DNA of 64,000 bases from Apostichopus japonicus (GCF_037975245.1 NC_092565.1:21717499-21781498), one strand, 5' to 3'. Shown: positions 1-13,060, numbered from the stretch's first letter. Notes: a model not told the origin generated them from the letters alone. A program made the numbers and translations.

Positions 1-160
1 ATAATCACGATAATAATAATAATATCAGTTTAACCATTGAAAAACACATTGCAAATTATTCTTCTTTCAGTAGGTGCCCGAAAAATTATCAGCATATTGC
101 CCGAATTTTCACCAAAAATTTTGGTTGGGGGGGCTGCAGCCCCCCGCCTCCTACGCCTAT
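1..160. repeat. Interspersed repeat, family R1, cut by window start
   Basis: This matches the copy at 36663-37016 over its last part: a short AT-rich run, the segment containing CAGTAGGTGCCCGAAAAA, a G run, a C run and the terminal motif CCTACGCCTATG. The right terminus is near 158-160 and the left end is outside the window. The shape (short, non-coding, terminal CATAG-CGTAGGA motif) fits a non-autonomous DNA transposon, but the class is not established. Confidence 0.6.
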
Positions 161-2660
161 GCATGTGAGCACTGTGCATTCACTCTGTCATGTAATTTTG
201 ATTTCAAAGATTTGTGAGCAGTCCAGATCAGGCACATTAGGCACTATATATGAGTGCCCTTGGCTAGAACACTAGAGAGACCTACTCAAAACTAGGGTAA
301 GAATTTGGTTAGGTGGTGGGAGGGGAAGGGGAAGGGGTCAGATACCCAGGTTATGTCTTTTACAAAGATTCCATAACAATGCATTTCGTTTGCAAGACTG
401 ATTTGGTTTCTTTTCAATGAAAAATGAGCCAAAAGTTTTAAAACAATTGCAACATCCTTTTGGCATGTCATAATTTACAAACTAGTCTCATGGAAAAGTA
501 TCTGAGGTGATAAATTGTTCGAAAGTTAAGTAACAGGAAGTTGCATTTTATATAAGCATTCTTTTAGTGAAAAAAAAAAAGAACAGGGAGGGTATCATTT
601 TGATGACCAGGTAAGGAATTGTTGACCAAAAAGACTATCTGTTGGGTTTATGATGTACTTGACATTCCATGGTTTCAGTGGTTGTTACAGCGTAGTCCCT
701 GAGGTGTTTTAGTATTCTATCCAGGTTACTGATTTACAAATGGCACATTTTTTTTTCTTGCTCCATCCAACCACAAAATTAGAAGAAGAAGAAGGGGAAA
801 AAATGCAGAAACTTTTTGACTTGTTTGAAAACTTGAAGTGATCCAGTCAAACATCCCATTTGTTTATATTTCCATCTGGCAGGTATGTCTCTCTCTGACA
901 AGCAAGAGCAATTGCCTGCAAATATTGATGATTCTCCCCCCCCCCCCTCTTAACCCTGAATACTATTATTTTGATTTCTGTAAAATTAGTGCATGTTTTG
1001 GCCTAGCACAATGAATATTTTATGTTGACAGAGATATATTTTAAATTTTTATTGTGGTCAGGTTAAATAAAAACCCTATTGGTTAGACAAATTTTTAGGT
1101 GGGTAGGGGAGGAGGTTGCGTTTGCTCTGAGGTGACAGGTCATAGATTCTCCACTTATTATTATAGATTCTCCACATATTAACTGATAATCATGTATGGA
1201 AATGAGGGTACCACCGTTTTCCCCCACTCCACCCCTAAAGTATTTTTGTGGGCGATTGGTCTGCCCTCTCTCCCTCCCCCATCCCCTCTCTTCGTGTTCT
1301 CTCCAGCCTGCATATTGGTTCTGAACTATAAGCTGGCACTATGAGGTGCAATAATTTTGGGTACGTTATCAGCGAGAGTGATTGTAAAAACTATATAATT
1401 GATAGACACACAACGGGCACATGGCAAAAGTAAACTTTTGTGAAGTTGACCAAATTCGACTTGAAAATACTGAAATTTGTCTATCGGAATGTCAAAGCTT
1501 GACTTCGTGCTCAGTCTAACTACATGTAATTAATTTGTCGATTTATGGCTCTGAAATTTGTCAGTGAAGTCTCTTCAACTTTTTCCTTTAAAATTTTGTC
1601 AGAATTAACTAAGAAGAACACATTATAAATTTCACTATGACTGGGAAAAGTTAACGTTTTCTCTCAGAATAAAAAAATATATAAAATAAAAAATGGAGAA
1701 AAAAAAATAGTACGGTGAAGGAAAAAATGTGCTATTTCAAATCTTCCGACAAATGTATATTTATTCTAATCAAAAAAAAAAAATGTAAAATATTTCAAAT
1801 CACTTTAAAGCCTTCGAAAATGCACAAAAATTTTCAAGGAATCTGTTAGGTTAATTCATTTGCACGATATACAATCCTATGCCGAAGTGTTAAATTGTAA
1901 ATTGTAATTATACCAGTAATTCTAGTATTTTTCGATTTGTTCAACTATTACATTTTGTTGGGTAATCATAGCATGGTATCTATGCTGTATTGTGTGACTA
2001 AGCTGCTGTTTAGATTTCTCTCAAGTACATGTTGTTTTCAAGGCACTTTCTTTGATGATTAATATTTTAACTTTATAAATGTGCAAATATTTTAGTTGCT
2101 ATGGTAGTTTAAGTCTTGTAACCATGCAGTCGAGGTTGTTTTTGTTACTTGATTTTGAGAGGGAAGTTTTGAGTGGTTGAGAGACATTGTTTCCAAATTG
2201 TCTTTTGTAGTTAGTTTGATTTGTTATGTTGCTTTGGAGTAAATGTTAATTTTTGTTTTGTTTCTTTGCCTGCATTCACCATGTTCTTTCTAAAGAGGTA
2301 AAATGTTTTACATGATGAGTTCAAGAAAGCTTTGAATTGCAAAGTTCTTTATGTGGTTGTCATCCACATTCCATACCATTTGCTGTAAAATATTTTAAAG
2401 TATAGGCAGGATCTTTAATCATATTTTTTTTGGGGGGGGGGGGGTTGGACTCTCACTGCTGAGCAAATATGGAAAAGGTATATCCGAAAGAAAATGTGTG
2501 TCCATGAACAAAAGAATGGATTTCTTTTGCAGCAAACAAACATTTCCTACATATATTTTGTAAGTGAAGATGTGGAGAATTGGGTTGAAATTTTGAATAT
2601 TTGCATACTTATTGTTGTCTTATTGAAGCTATCTAGGGTTGAATATTCTATTCACAGCAT
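161..2660. other. Gene-free AT-rich stretch
   Basis: No credible ORF, RNA gene or recognised element. It holds scattered A or C homopolymers (for example near 570, 940 and 1770) and a G run near 2432. It lies downstream of the CREBRF 3' end. Confidence 0.5.
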
Positions 2661-2667
2661 CACTTTT

Positions 2668-2895
2668 GGGGAATGGGGTGGCAGTGGGGGAAGGGGTGGC
2701 AATTGAGGAAAGGGAGTTAGTGAGAGGGTTGCAATGGGGGAAAGGGAAGTGGGGGAGGGGTGGCAAATTGGGAAAGCGAATTGGGGAAGGGGTGGCAATG
2801 GGGGAAGGGCATGGGGAAGGGGTGGCAATTGGGGAAGGGGTTGCAATTGGGAAAGGGAATTGGGGAAGAGGCTGGCAATGGGGTAAAGGGAATTG
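2668..2895. repeat. G-rich minisatellite
   Basis: About a dozen degenerate units built on GGGGAAGGGGTGGCAATTG with varying spacing. The G tracts sit only on the plus strand, so this strand has dense G-quadruplex potential. The overlapping glycine-rich ORFs on the plus strand and proline-rich ORF on the minus strand are by-products of the repeat. Confidence 0.8.
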
Positions 2896-2899
2896 TTAT

Positions 2900-5460
2900 T
2901 ATTAAACAGCCAATTTGTCAGTATCAAAGAATTTTCACTATTTTACTACCTGCCTCTTAGGTATGGTGTGTATAAATTGATTATTATTTTATTTTTTAAC
3001 CCAGAAGAATCACCTTGTGGAGGTAAATTGTAAGAGAACTAAGACCAATTTAGTTATTGTAGTAAGTAACACAGAAATGTCATAAATAAATTCACCAATT
3101 TTTCACTTAATACTTTACTGTTATATTTATTCAAAATTCATAAGTGGAACCTTTGCCAAGTTCCTTAAAGCTTCCTCTGGGTAGACCTATCTATCTACCG
3201 ATAACGTTGTATCCCAGCCAGAGCCCCTCATCCCAGAAATCCTGGATACCAACACTTTTCACTTTCACTTTCAATGCATTTTCTCACAGTTCATTAACTA
3301 AGGGAATAAGAACCCCATTACAGTGGGTGGCTAAGCTAGGGCTTCAAAGAATGCCTCTGGTCAAGAGTGAAAGCTGAATCTCTTCATCCAGGGAGTTGTT
3401 CCATAACAACTCCCTGCTTCATCTATTAGTACAGTGCCAACACAAAGCCAAACATTCAACCAGACAGTTCTGCCTGATTATCTTACTTGAGTGGCGGTTG
3501 TGATCCGTGGACTCAAAACATCGGAACCAAACCTTGGGGGCCCCTGGATATAGGCTGCTGTGGTTCATTGAACCACCTATTATTAAAGCTTCTGAATCAA
3601 TATACCTTCAACACACACTAACAGTTAGAGGAGGGGGGGTGAGTGTGGGGGTGTGGGTAATTGTGATACCATCAGAATATGACTCGTTGGTTAATTTGTA
3701 CAGAATAGTGACCTGTATTGATTTTGATGTTGATAATATAGTATATTTAGCATATTTTATTTTAGTATAAATTCAGGTCTCTAGTTAAATTCGCTGGCGT
3801 ATAATCCCTCGGGGGAATATAAACCTCAATATGATGTAGTCCAGACCTTTCAGATTTTTCTTGTCGGAGCATGTTTTGAATTTTTTTTTCTTTCTTTAGT
3901 TCTTTTGGCTGAAGGCATTTACATACACCATATTGTGTCGCCTGTCGCTTATTTTATACACTAGATAACAATGTGCATAGATAATTTCTTAAAGAGAATG
4001 AATGGTTGGTGCAATATTCTATACAAATACATACATACATATACAAATACATATACAAGTACATACAAATTACATACATACAATATTTGATCAACTAACA
4101 AGTAACAATGAGATGTCTTTCTGAATCGCTGTCATATCAAGTCCATATCTGGAATACATGGTTTGAGAGTAACACATTTCTTTTCACGTATCTATGAACA
4201 GTTTACAGAGAGAGAGAGGGCTTCAGGGGTGCCATCATCCTTTTGTAGTGGGTGGGGGGGGGTTAAAATGGTCGTCTAGGCTGGGGTTTCCCCTCCCCTT
4301 CGAGAAATATTGAAAAATGGAGATTTGCTTAGATTTGAAGTATTGCTATATTTTGCAAATTTTTTAAACAATGTCTTGGAACGTTTAGGTTGTACTGCAT
4401 ATTCATGTTATATATTTATGTACTTTACACTAGGAATCTTTCTTATAATCTGTTTTCCAGTGGGTGGGGGAAGGGGGATGAGCCCCCTGATTTTTTTCTG
4501 GGGGCAGAAGTATATGTGGTTGCTCCCCTGGTGAGCAGGATAATAACATTTTTAGTGGATTATGGAAAGAAATTTTGAAGAGGCATGCATTGACATGATC
4601 AGAAGCTGCTCCTGCAAGGATAATCTGGCCAAAGTAAATGCCTGCCTTAAGAACAATGTTTAGACTAATTAATGGAGGCCTAGGACTGAGATATAAGTTG
4701 AAATGAAGCTTTTAACTTATATAGTTTTTTTTTTCTCTCTTCACGGACAATCTCTTTAATTTAGAAGTGCCTCCTATTATCTAAGAACAATATGTCAGAA
4801 CAGTTAATGATAGATTTGCATCCAAAACTTTGGAAGGAGTGGGAGGTATTCATTGGAAGTCTTCTTGTGAGACATTCACATCTTTATGGAGGCCTAATTT
4901 TGTTATTTAATTCTTTAGGACTTCTTTAAGTAAATACTACGAACAATTCGTATTATAGTTTATCTGAAGATCAAGTATCACTCACATGTTGTTGCTGCAT
5001 TATGCATGGACATTATACTAGGTAGGCCTCATTATACTGGGATATATATACATGTACATACACACATACATACACACACACACACGCCCACATACACCCA
5101 CATAATATGAATTGTGCAATATTTTGCAACTTTTGAAGGAATGTTGAAATTTTAAATGTTCTGGTTGTACAGCATATAGGCTTACTTTTTTTAAATATAT
5201 ATATTCATGTAGGCTACTGCCCACTAGGACTTTCTGTAATATCCTGTCGGCCAGATAGGGGTCAATGTGACCGGCTATACTATTTATAATAAAGAATTTA
5301 TAAGGTAATTCTAGTAAATTTTTACTCCTTGTCGGAGGCTACAGAAATCTATGCCATGGGGATGACCAGAGTGCATGTATGTGACACATGTTTATAGTAA
5401 CTCAAAAAAATTCAGATTAAAATTTCATAGTCATACTTGGTAGTCAAAGTCTGGAAACCT
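2900..5460. other. Gene-free stretch with a CA/CATA microsatellite
   Basis: No supported gene. It contains an ACATACAAATACATA-rich patch at about 4020-4085, an ATACACACATACAC microsatellite at about 5045-5105 and several G or C runs resembling worn transposon ends (near 3630, 4252 and 4465). Confidence 0.5.
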
Positions 5461-5467
5461 TCAAAAA

Positions 5468-6708
5468 GTAGAGGGAGGTGTGGGGCACAGTGGATCAGAT
5501 TTTGTGAGGTGCCAGTTATACTTCGTTCCTTGATATATATTATTACTTGTTTACATGGATAAAATGGCAATTGTCTATTACTATCATAAAATACCTCATA
5601 AGGTTAATATTTAAAATGCATTAATTAATTATTGAATAATTAAGACATTTCAAAAATTGATCCACTGTGCCCCATACCCGGGGCAGAGTGAATCACCCCA
5701 TGGGGGGTACAGTGAATCATTAGAAAAGAACAGCTTAGCTAACTTTTTCTAGTGAATACAATACACTGAAAATTGTAAAGAGCTCAAGGTTATTTAAAAG
5801 GCAACAAGAAAATAGTAATAGCACACTAAAAACCAACTATATATGGCCTAACATCATAACAATGAAACCATATCCTACTTTTCAAAATATGACATATTTT
5901 TGATATCATCCTCAACTGATTTGAATATATCAAAAGATCGACAAGGAAATAGGAGAGCTCAAGGTGATTTAAATGGCAGCAAAAGTAATTAGCACACTAC
6001 AACCCAACTATGAATATAGACCTAAAATCCAAACATTTAAATCATAGCCTACTTTTAAAAGATACAACTCTTTTTTTCTCAAAATGTACCTCAACTGATT
6101 TGCATATGTTAAAAGATCATCAGGGAAAATAAGAGAGATCAATTTAATCTTAAAGGCAGCAAGAAAATTAGTAAGCACACTAAAACTCAACAATTAATAC
6201 TAATATAGGCCTAACATCAAAACATTTGAGACCATAGCCTACTTTCAATGCTTACATTTTATTCGATATCTACCTCAAATGATTTGCATAAATCGAAAGA
6301 CTAACAGAGAAACAGTGAATCACTGGTCGCGGTGATCCACTGTTCCCAACCATGGTTTTGCACATTAATTGCCATTACACTGTAAATCTAGGTTAACCCC
6401 TGGCTTAACACATGGTCTCATGTTTGCTACCCAAATACTCAACTAAATGATGGTATAACTAACCGCCCCCCATTTCAACTTGTGCTATAACAGGGTTTAA
6501 TGATAAGCAGCAAAAATTTACATTGGACAACAATAAATTTTTCCCTATTTTTCTGGTACTGCAGCTACTCTGGTGATTTTTTCTGTGGGTTTTTGGCATT
6601 GATGTGAAGGTAAAATAGATGGCACTACAAATAATTTGTATTCTATTTCAAGTTATTTGAAGTGATTCACTGTGCCCCGTGGTCAACTGTGACCCATCTC
6701 CCCCCTAC
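5468..6708. mobile_element. Probable non-autonomous DNA element with inverted GGGGCACAGTG ends and internal tandem units
   Basis: The left end (GTAGAGGGAGGTG then GGGGCACAGTGGATCA) is echoed in inverted form at the right end (GATTCACTGTGCCCC then CCATCTCCCCCCTAC). Further inverted copies of the CACTGTGCCCC motif sit at about 5660-5700 and 6310-6345. Between them about three degenerate units of 170-180 bp run from about 5780 to 6310, each containing AGCACACTA, a GCCTAACATC-type segment and CTCAACTGATTTG. No target-site duplication was recognised, so the exact ends are approximate. No coding capacity is visible. Confidence 0.5.
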
Positions 6709-7789
6709 ATCTTTGTTGAACTTCATCCTTGGTATGTAGATCCACCTTGTTGAGTACAAGTACCCTATTGAAATCTGTAGAGGTCAAAGTTCACATGAGG
6801 TCAACATGTGTATCAATGTCTGAAAACCTTGTAAACATGATAAATCAAAAATGAAAGCTACAATTAATCTGTGAGTTCTCTGATGCTATAATTTCCTTTT
6901 CTTGAACCTAGTTTGGTAAACTTCAGTTTTAGTTTTGTGAAGGGGCTCAATAAACAATAGGTCTGAAGTAATCTTCCAACAATACATAGGCTATATACAG
7001 GTGCGTATCCAGGGGGGGGGGCGTTGGGGGCGCGCGCCCCCCGGGTAAGAAAAAGAGGAGAGAAAAAAAGAGAAGGAAAAAAGAGGGGAAAAAAGAGGAG
7101 GAGGAGAGGAAGGAAGGAAGGGAAAAGAAAAAGAAGAAAGAGAGAAAAAGGAGAAAGGAGGGAGTAAAAGAAAAACGCGAAGACACCGGGGAGAGAAAGA
7201 GGAACAGTGACATCATTACAGCGCTGAAGGGTAGCCAGTGACGGATCAATGATTTCGTAAAAGTGTGACTCACCCTACCCCTTACACCGACAACTCCATT
7301 TTTTGACGTTTCCATTTTCCTCTCTCACTAATGATCTATATATGTACTATATATGGTCTATCATAACGCGTGTGTAGAATTGTGCTATGAAACCAACTGT
7401 GGCTGGTCTCGAACTCGACCGTGTCGTCGGGGAACATGACGCATTTTGGGAAGGGGGCGACCGCCCGCCCCCCCCCATTCAGCATTTTTTTAAATGATAT
7501 CGCTAAGTAATTTCAAAATAGAAAGTGCTTATAGATGCAACTTACAAGGCCTGGGAAGTGTCATTTCCAGCGATCTGGGAGACATTTTCGGCCAAAATTT
7601 GCTTGTACGCTTCGCGCTAACAAATGGTCCTGGGAGGCATTTTCGGCCAAAATTTTCTTGTACGCTTCGCGCCAACCTATGGTGGCGCTACGCTTAGATA
7701 ATTTGCCTACAGGCTTCGCCCCTCCCTTGGCAAATTCCTCGCTACGCGCCTGTTCGAATTTGTAACGCAAACAGCAGATATCACATCAT

Positions 7790-8510
7790 ATCAGTGAGCA
7801 TGAAAATGGCGTTCCAGGATGAAAAGCCTCAAAACTGTCCGACTTGCCTGAAAAAATAACCAAAAATTTTCGCGCGCGAAGCGCGCGTTCAGCGTGTTCA
7901 TGTCAATATCATATAAGCAAGCATCGGTTATTACATCGCATGCCATCATGTACCGTACGGTCCGTTCAAATTGCGCAGTATTTCGCGGGATGCTAATGTA
8001 AACAACGACATGTCTCATGTAGATGTATAAAAAGCATGGAGGTCCAATTATGTCAAAACTCTCTTTTACATTAGTAATGGCGAATTAGGGGCTGCACCCC
8101 CGCCGCGCAGTGGCGGAGCGTCCATACGGTCGGGGGGTGGATGCCCCCCCTGACGGACTCAAATGGACTGCTGGCGCCTTTTTCAGCTCTTTACCACTTT
8201 TTACTTATTCTAGATTATTAACTTTTTTATTGCGCTCTCATCTACTTATTGACATTTGTCACATTTTGTTGCTGTAATTTGGCGATGACACCTTATTCTT
8301 CGTTTATCTGCAAATTAGCCAGGCCCGGAAAGGGTCATTTCCGGCGATCTAGGGAGTATCTTTATTCAAAAATTTTCTGTACGCTACGCGCCAACCAGTG
8401 GTGGCGCTCCGCTTAGATAGTGTCGAAAGCGCTCCTACAGACCATTCTCGCCACTCCTGACCAATACCCCTAGCTCCGCCACTGCCGCCACGCCTCCTAC
8501 GCCTATGTGT
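7790..8510. repeat. Second copy of interspersed family R1, nested
   Basis: The segment with ACTTGCCTGAAAAAATAACC, CATATCATATAAGC-like sequence and CGGTTATTACATCGCATGCC matches 36711-36800, and the right terminus CCTCCTACGCCTATG matches the other copies. It lies within the 6998-9174 element and is itself split by the hAT-like MITE at 8108-8484. The left end is not resolved. Confidence 0.55.
8108..8484. mobile_element. hAT-like MITE, 377 bp
   Basis: Terminal inverted repeat CAGTGGCGGAGC at the left and GCTCCGCCACTG at the right. The flanking 8-mers CCGCCGCG (8100-8107) and CCGCCACG (8485-8492) match at 7 of 8 bases, as expected for a slightly aged hAT 8-bp target-site duplication. There is no ORF of note. 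This is the innermost and youngest insertion of the three-level nest. Confidence 0.75.
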
Positions 8511-9174
8511 GTAGTGTTCGGTTTCGGAAATATCTGCTATATTTTCATTTCCTTCAACCAAGTTTTATAATAGCCGTTATAACAGGTTTTAATGTTTGTA
8601 CACCAATAAATTAACTGTGTCGGAATTTTCGAAAATTTATGACCAACATTCTGCATCACACTTCCCTCTACTCGTGCAATTTTCACCGGTCTGTTAGGGG
8701 TTGAAGGAAGTTTTTCTATATTGGTTGTCCATAGATGAAATTTTGTACAACATTATGGGTATGTTTTCAAGTGAGTTTATTCACGAGAAATGTGAATTTT
8801 CAAATTCTGAACAAATATGGGGCTTAAAACCTTGAAAAGTGGGGCTGACGGGTATTGTGGGCCGCGACGTAGAATCACCTACAAAAGCAAAGACCCACAG
8901 GAGATGCCATCAGGTCGAACATGATGTGTGCCGGGTTGACAAACTTCAAAAAGGTTCTGGATGGAAAAAAAAAAACTATTAGGAAATACCTGGTTCTCAG
9001 GCAAAAAGTGTACATCTGGTTGGTCATTTCAAGCCCGAGAAGTGCCGTTTCCGGTGATCTGGGGGGGTTTCAAAACAAGAAATTTTCTTGTACGCTGCGC
9101 GCCAACCGATGGTGGCGCTCCGCTTAGATAGTAATTCGCGCCCCCCGGGTTTGAAAATCCTGGATACGCGCCTG

Positions 9175-10700
9175 ATATATAATCATCAAGGCTATGTACT
9201 CGGACATTTTGTATCGGTATGTTGTGAAAATATAGGTATCTTGTAATGAGATATTCATTTAGAATTCAGAAGTGGGTTAATTAGTGTCCATAGCAGTTCA
9301 GATGAAGGTCAAGCCCCTCAGATCTAGCTGGTCAATAATTAGTAAGTTTACAAGACTAGCACATCTATCAGCATAACAGTGTAGGCTACACTGGAGTAAT
9401 AGAAGTTTATCACTGGGGTCATTGAAGTCGGCTGACATGTGGTGGGGAGGCGAGGTGGGTCTTGGAGGGTCCATCCCCAGAAAAAAAAAAACAAGTACAA
9501 TTATAGTCGTCAAATAGAGCATATTTAGACTGAATTAGATCTGTAATTATAGGTCTGAATGCAAGGCTGTACTTTTGAGTTTTTGTGTGAGCTGGTTGAA
9601 AAGGGGGGGGGGGGGGAAGGGTGGGTGTTCAAATGTAGGTTAAGCCCATCAGATCTAGGTCAATGATTAGTAAGTCTAGCATGTTGATATGTCACCATTA
9701 CGGTGTACACAGGAGGAATAGAGGTAACCGTGAAAGTTTAGATTTAGAGAAATGTTTTTCAAGGTGGGATCCAGGATTTTACAAAGGTCGGCGGGGTTAG
9801 CTCTGGGGTCATTGATGTGGTCCACCATGTAGAGATGGTCGGGGTAGGAGCTGGGGGGCACGTGCCCCCTACTTTTATCCCAAAATAGCATATGTGCCCT
9901 ACTGGAATATAAAATGTGCCCTTTGATGAAGAATTGTCTTTTGGATATCTTAAGCCTTTGTTAATTTGAATATTTCATTTTAATTATATATTTTAGTCTG
10001 TACATGCTATTTTTAAAATGGCATCCCTTATCTTTTTGTAGCACGGTTAACAATAAACAATCTCAATAAATAGTATTAATAGCATACTAACACATCATAT
10101 ATATTTAGGTGATTTGGCCTGTTTGTATCGGTTTATAGCATAACCAGTAGTGGTTGTGGAATGAGAAAGTGCCCCTCTGATGCTGTGCCCCCCCCCAACT
10201 TTTTGGAAGCGTCCTTACCCCCTAGGTATACTCATCCAGACATAAAAGTTATATATTTTAGATGTTAGATGCTGCATTCTGAAGCAATTTATACAAAATT
10301 TGATCTATAACTAGGTGACGGAATAGACGGTTGCGCTTATAACTATTATTATATAATTTCTGTGAGGTAGAAAATGGGGAGGGGGAGCAGTGTGTCACCC
10401 CTCCCCCACCCCCACCCCGTGAAACTGCCTCTGGTTTTTTTAACACAAACATTATGTCATCACATACAGTCGGTTCCTATTCAAGGGCTATAACAACACT
10501 CAAACAGTTGACAAGACTCCTGCTGTAACCCAGTCCCCCCCCCCACCCATTCCTCAAGTTTCCCAAAGTTTTCATTTACTACACTGAAGAGAATTCGTAC
10601 AACAAAAATGACACCAAGACACAAATATTCTCAATTACAGGGCAAATGTATTCTAAATATATAAAGTAGCCTTTTTTTTTTAACTACTACTCTGTGAAAT
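9175..10700. other. Gene-free stretch with worn transposon ends
   Basis: Several G/C-run fragments (about 9400-9480, 9600-9620, 9845-9870, 10185-10225, 10375-10420) look like decayed MITE termini, for example the GGGGGCACGTGCCCCC palindrome near 9854. No gene is supported. Confidence 0.45.
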
Positions 10701-10724
10701 TCTTTCCAATATCTCTCGATTACT

Positions 10725-10730
10725 TTTATT
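10725..10730 (-). terminator. Candidate distal polyadenylation signal for CREBRF
   Basis: On the minus strand the sequence reads AATAAA, overlapping a UGUAAAUA element. It is the last AATAAA seen before the repeat-rich DNA at lower coordinates and lies just past the final Pumilio-type site, so it is the best guess for the mRNA end. Other AATAAA hexamers (for example near 11255, 14405 and 14560) could serve as proximal sites. Confidence 0.35.
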
Positions 10731-12635
10731 TACAAGATTCAAAGTCATTGGATAGACCTCATCTAGCTTTTACTCCCTCTTCCACACAGACAAATCTCTA
10801 TCTCTACCTTGTGCTAATGTTTCACTTACCATATTTACAATATATAGATATTTATATTTTGTTTATTATTTATAAAGAGATGAAAGAGTACATACTGATA
10901 TATCCCATTGTATATACCTTCAATTGTTATCTACCTTGTTTACAGGTACACATCTATATACACACAAAATTCAAAGAAAAATTGTTCTAAATTTTTAGAC
11001 GCTATAATATCGACTGTTCCCGACATGAGGAATCGCACACACTTTTGAGTAAGGAATAAAAAATTCTCTGCAGGAAACTTGTGAATCAACTATACCCGTT
11101 TTGAAATCACTCCCAGTTGTATTTACAAACTACACCTCTCTCCTATACCCACTCTGTATATTTACATAACGACACAAACCCCTACATTGGCCGTATACAA
11201 TATCACTCTGTGTAGAGTTGCTGCATACTTTTTTTTTTTCTTTAAGTTTTTTTTATTAAACACATCATAGTTTGTTTCAAACCTTTCTCCACTCACTATT
11301 TAACTTTAAAGTAGTTACCCCTGTAAATAGTTTCTGGACTGATAAAGACCATTGGTGGCAATTAAAGGGGGGAGGGGGAAAGAATATGAAAGGAAAACAA
11401 TGTGTCGTCTACAAAACTCGCAGCAAACGTGAAATTTGTGATGCAATTTACAGCTACTTCACATGGTTGCCTCAAGAGTAAATTTACACATTAACCTCAG
11501 TTTGTATTGGACTGTCCTCTTTTCTTAAATTCAGTAACAACTTTAGAGTTGGGAGAACAAATTACATTATATCTCCTGCAATTGCTAGCACCCAATTCAG
11601 CCAAAACCTTTTGTCAAGGAAGGGGAAAAAAGAAAAACCCCCAAAGGGTAAAGAAAATACTCAAGCATTTTATAAGACAACCAATATTATTCAAGCCTAC
11701 AAAGAATATGCAAGTGAATTTTTTTTTTAATCTTTTGTTTTGACTTCCCTTTCAACCACTCTCTTATCTACATGAATATTTATCAGTATTAACAGCATAT
11801 CTCTCTACTTCACACACATTTCCTTTCTACAACCAATAAATAAAATATCTTGGAAAAAAAAATCCTGTTTTAATACCACTATTTTTAAGTTAACATCCAA
11901 CAGAAGTCAAGCTACACCATTTAAACTAAAGTCTAAAAAAGTAAATTGCTAGTAACATCTCGTTAGGCTCTTGACTTTGTACAATTTTGATTTATAAAAT
12001 GGAGGATTTTTAAACTCTGTTCTTAACTTTTATTTCTGCTGAGTTGATGTTTTGTCTTTAGTTTGTTTCTAAATAAAGAGTCTGGCAAGATATGACCCCT
12101 CAAAACATTCTCAGCATTTCTTCACACACATTGAAATCCCACTTAATTTAACACTACATTTCTGAAATTTGATAGATAATGAATATTTACAAGTTATATC
12201 ACTGCATAAATTAACATAATCATCATCGTTTAATAATTAACCCTTACATGATACAATTTTTTACTATATACAACAAATCTACCTACATGACTTCAACAAT
12301 AAGTAAACCCTCTGGATTTTCATCCCAAAATCTTTTAAAAATTCTTTTTTCGTTCTCTTTCGAAAGGAAAAGCTGAAGAATATTTACATAATATTCAGTG
12401 ACTGCATAAATTAAAGCCATCAAGCATAATTAATTAATTTTTAAAGTAGTGATGAAAGCGACAAAAAAATACCAAAGTTTCAGTGACAGAAAATTAGAAA
12501 TCAAACATTTCAACTTTAGTTTGTTCCAACTTTCCCTGCAAACTTTTATCACACGACACATTCATTTGGTTTCAAGTATTGACCCACAAGAGGTGATGCA
12601 TAGCTATCATAAAAAATACCACCTTTATATTTACA
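10727..12635 (-). promoter_or_regulatory. Cluster of Pumilio response elements (UGUAAAUA)
   Basis: Seven exact minus-strand TGTAAATA octamers lie at 10727-10734, 10832-10839, 11120-11127, 11159-11166, 12184-12191, 12381-12388 and 12628-12635. TGTATATA occurs at 10955-10962 and 12265-12272, and TGTAGATA at 11765-11772 and 14444-14451. PUF-family proteins bind UGUANAUA in 3' UTRs and repress or destabilise the mRNA. On the opposite strand a hand scan found only about two such octamers. Function is inferred. Confidence 0.5.
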
Positions 12636-12980
12636 CGTGATTGAAGAAAATTTTAATGATAACGAACAGAAAAACAAAAACAAAAAAACAGAGAGAAAAG
12701 AACAAAACAATACAGTTCAGTATTCTCTGTTGCTTTTTTTTCAAGTCAAGAATTGTTTCAAATTGTCCTGTTTTTCTTTTTCTTTTCTTTTTTGATCTTA
12801 TTTTTCTTAAAGATTCAACTAATGTAAACTTTGCTGGAGGAAAAAACCCCAATCATTCCACCAATATTCTCTCCGACTAAGCTTCTGTACAAAAGCTCTC
12901 TCTTTACTTGTTTGTATCTCCTCTTTCTTTCACCTTATGTTTTTTTTTTCCTCTTAAAGAATTTGAATCCTAACTTTACT

Positions 12981-13060
12981 ACTGCACTATCATCTTATCT
13001 AGTGCACTATCATCTTATCTAGTGCACTATCATCTTATCTAGTGCACTATTATCTCATCT
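12981..13060. repeat. Four-copy 20-bp tandem repeat in the CREBRF 3' UTR
   Basis: Four units of AGTGCACTATCATCTTATCT, the first and last with small changes. On the mRNA strand each unit gives GATAAGATGATAGTGCAC and contains the palindrome AGTGCACT. Confidence 0.85.

Larger units (their letters stand above)
6998..9174. mobile_element. Composite DNA transposon with CAGG-GCGTATCCAGG terminal inverted repeats
   Basis: The left terminus CAGGTGCGTATCCAGG pairs with the right terminus CCTGGATACGCGCCTG. Both are followed inward by a GGGGGGCGCG-type block. Five-base direct repeats ATATA flank it (6993-6997 and 9175-9179), in an AT repeat, so they are weak evidence. Subterminal modules of 75-100 bp, with TTTCCGGCGATCTGGG and TACGCTACGCGCCAACC, occur twice in tandem near 7555-7690 and again at about 8325-8420 and 9040-9130. 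No transposase remains. Two other repeats are nested inside (about 7790-8510 and 8108-8484). Confidence 0.7.

Noticed and set aside
2639-2927. Gly-rich and Pro-rich ORFs
   Set aside because: Both strands of the G-rich minisatellite are open; not genes.
6947-7315. Minus-strand ORF of 122 residues, Phe/Ser/Leu-rich
   Set aside because: It spans the polypurine tract just inside a transposon terminus; composition is that of a GA-rich tract, with no domain.
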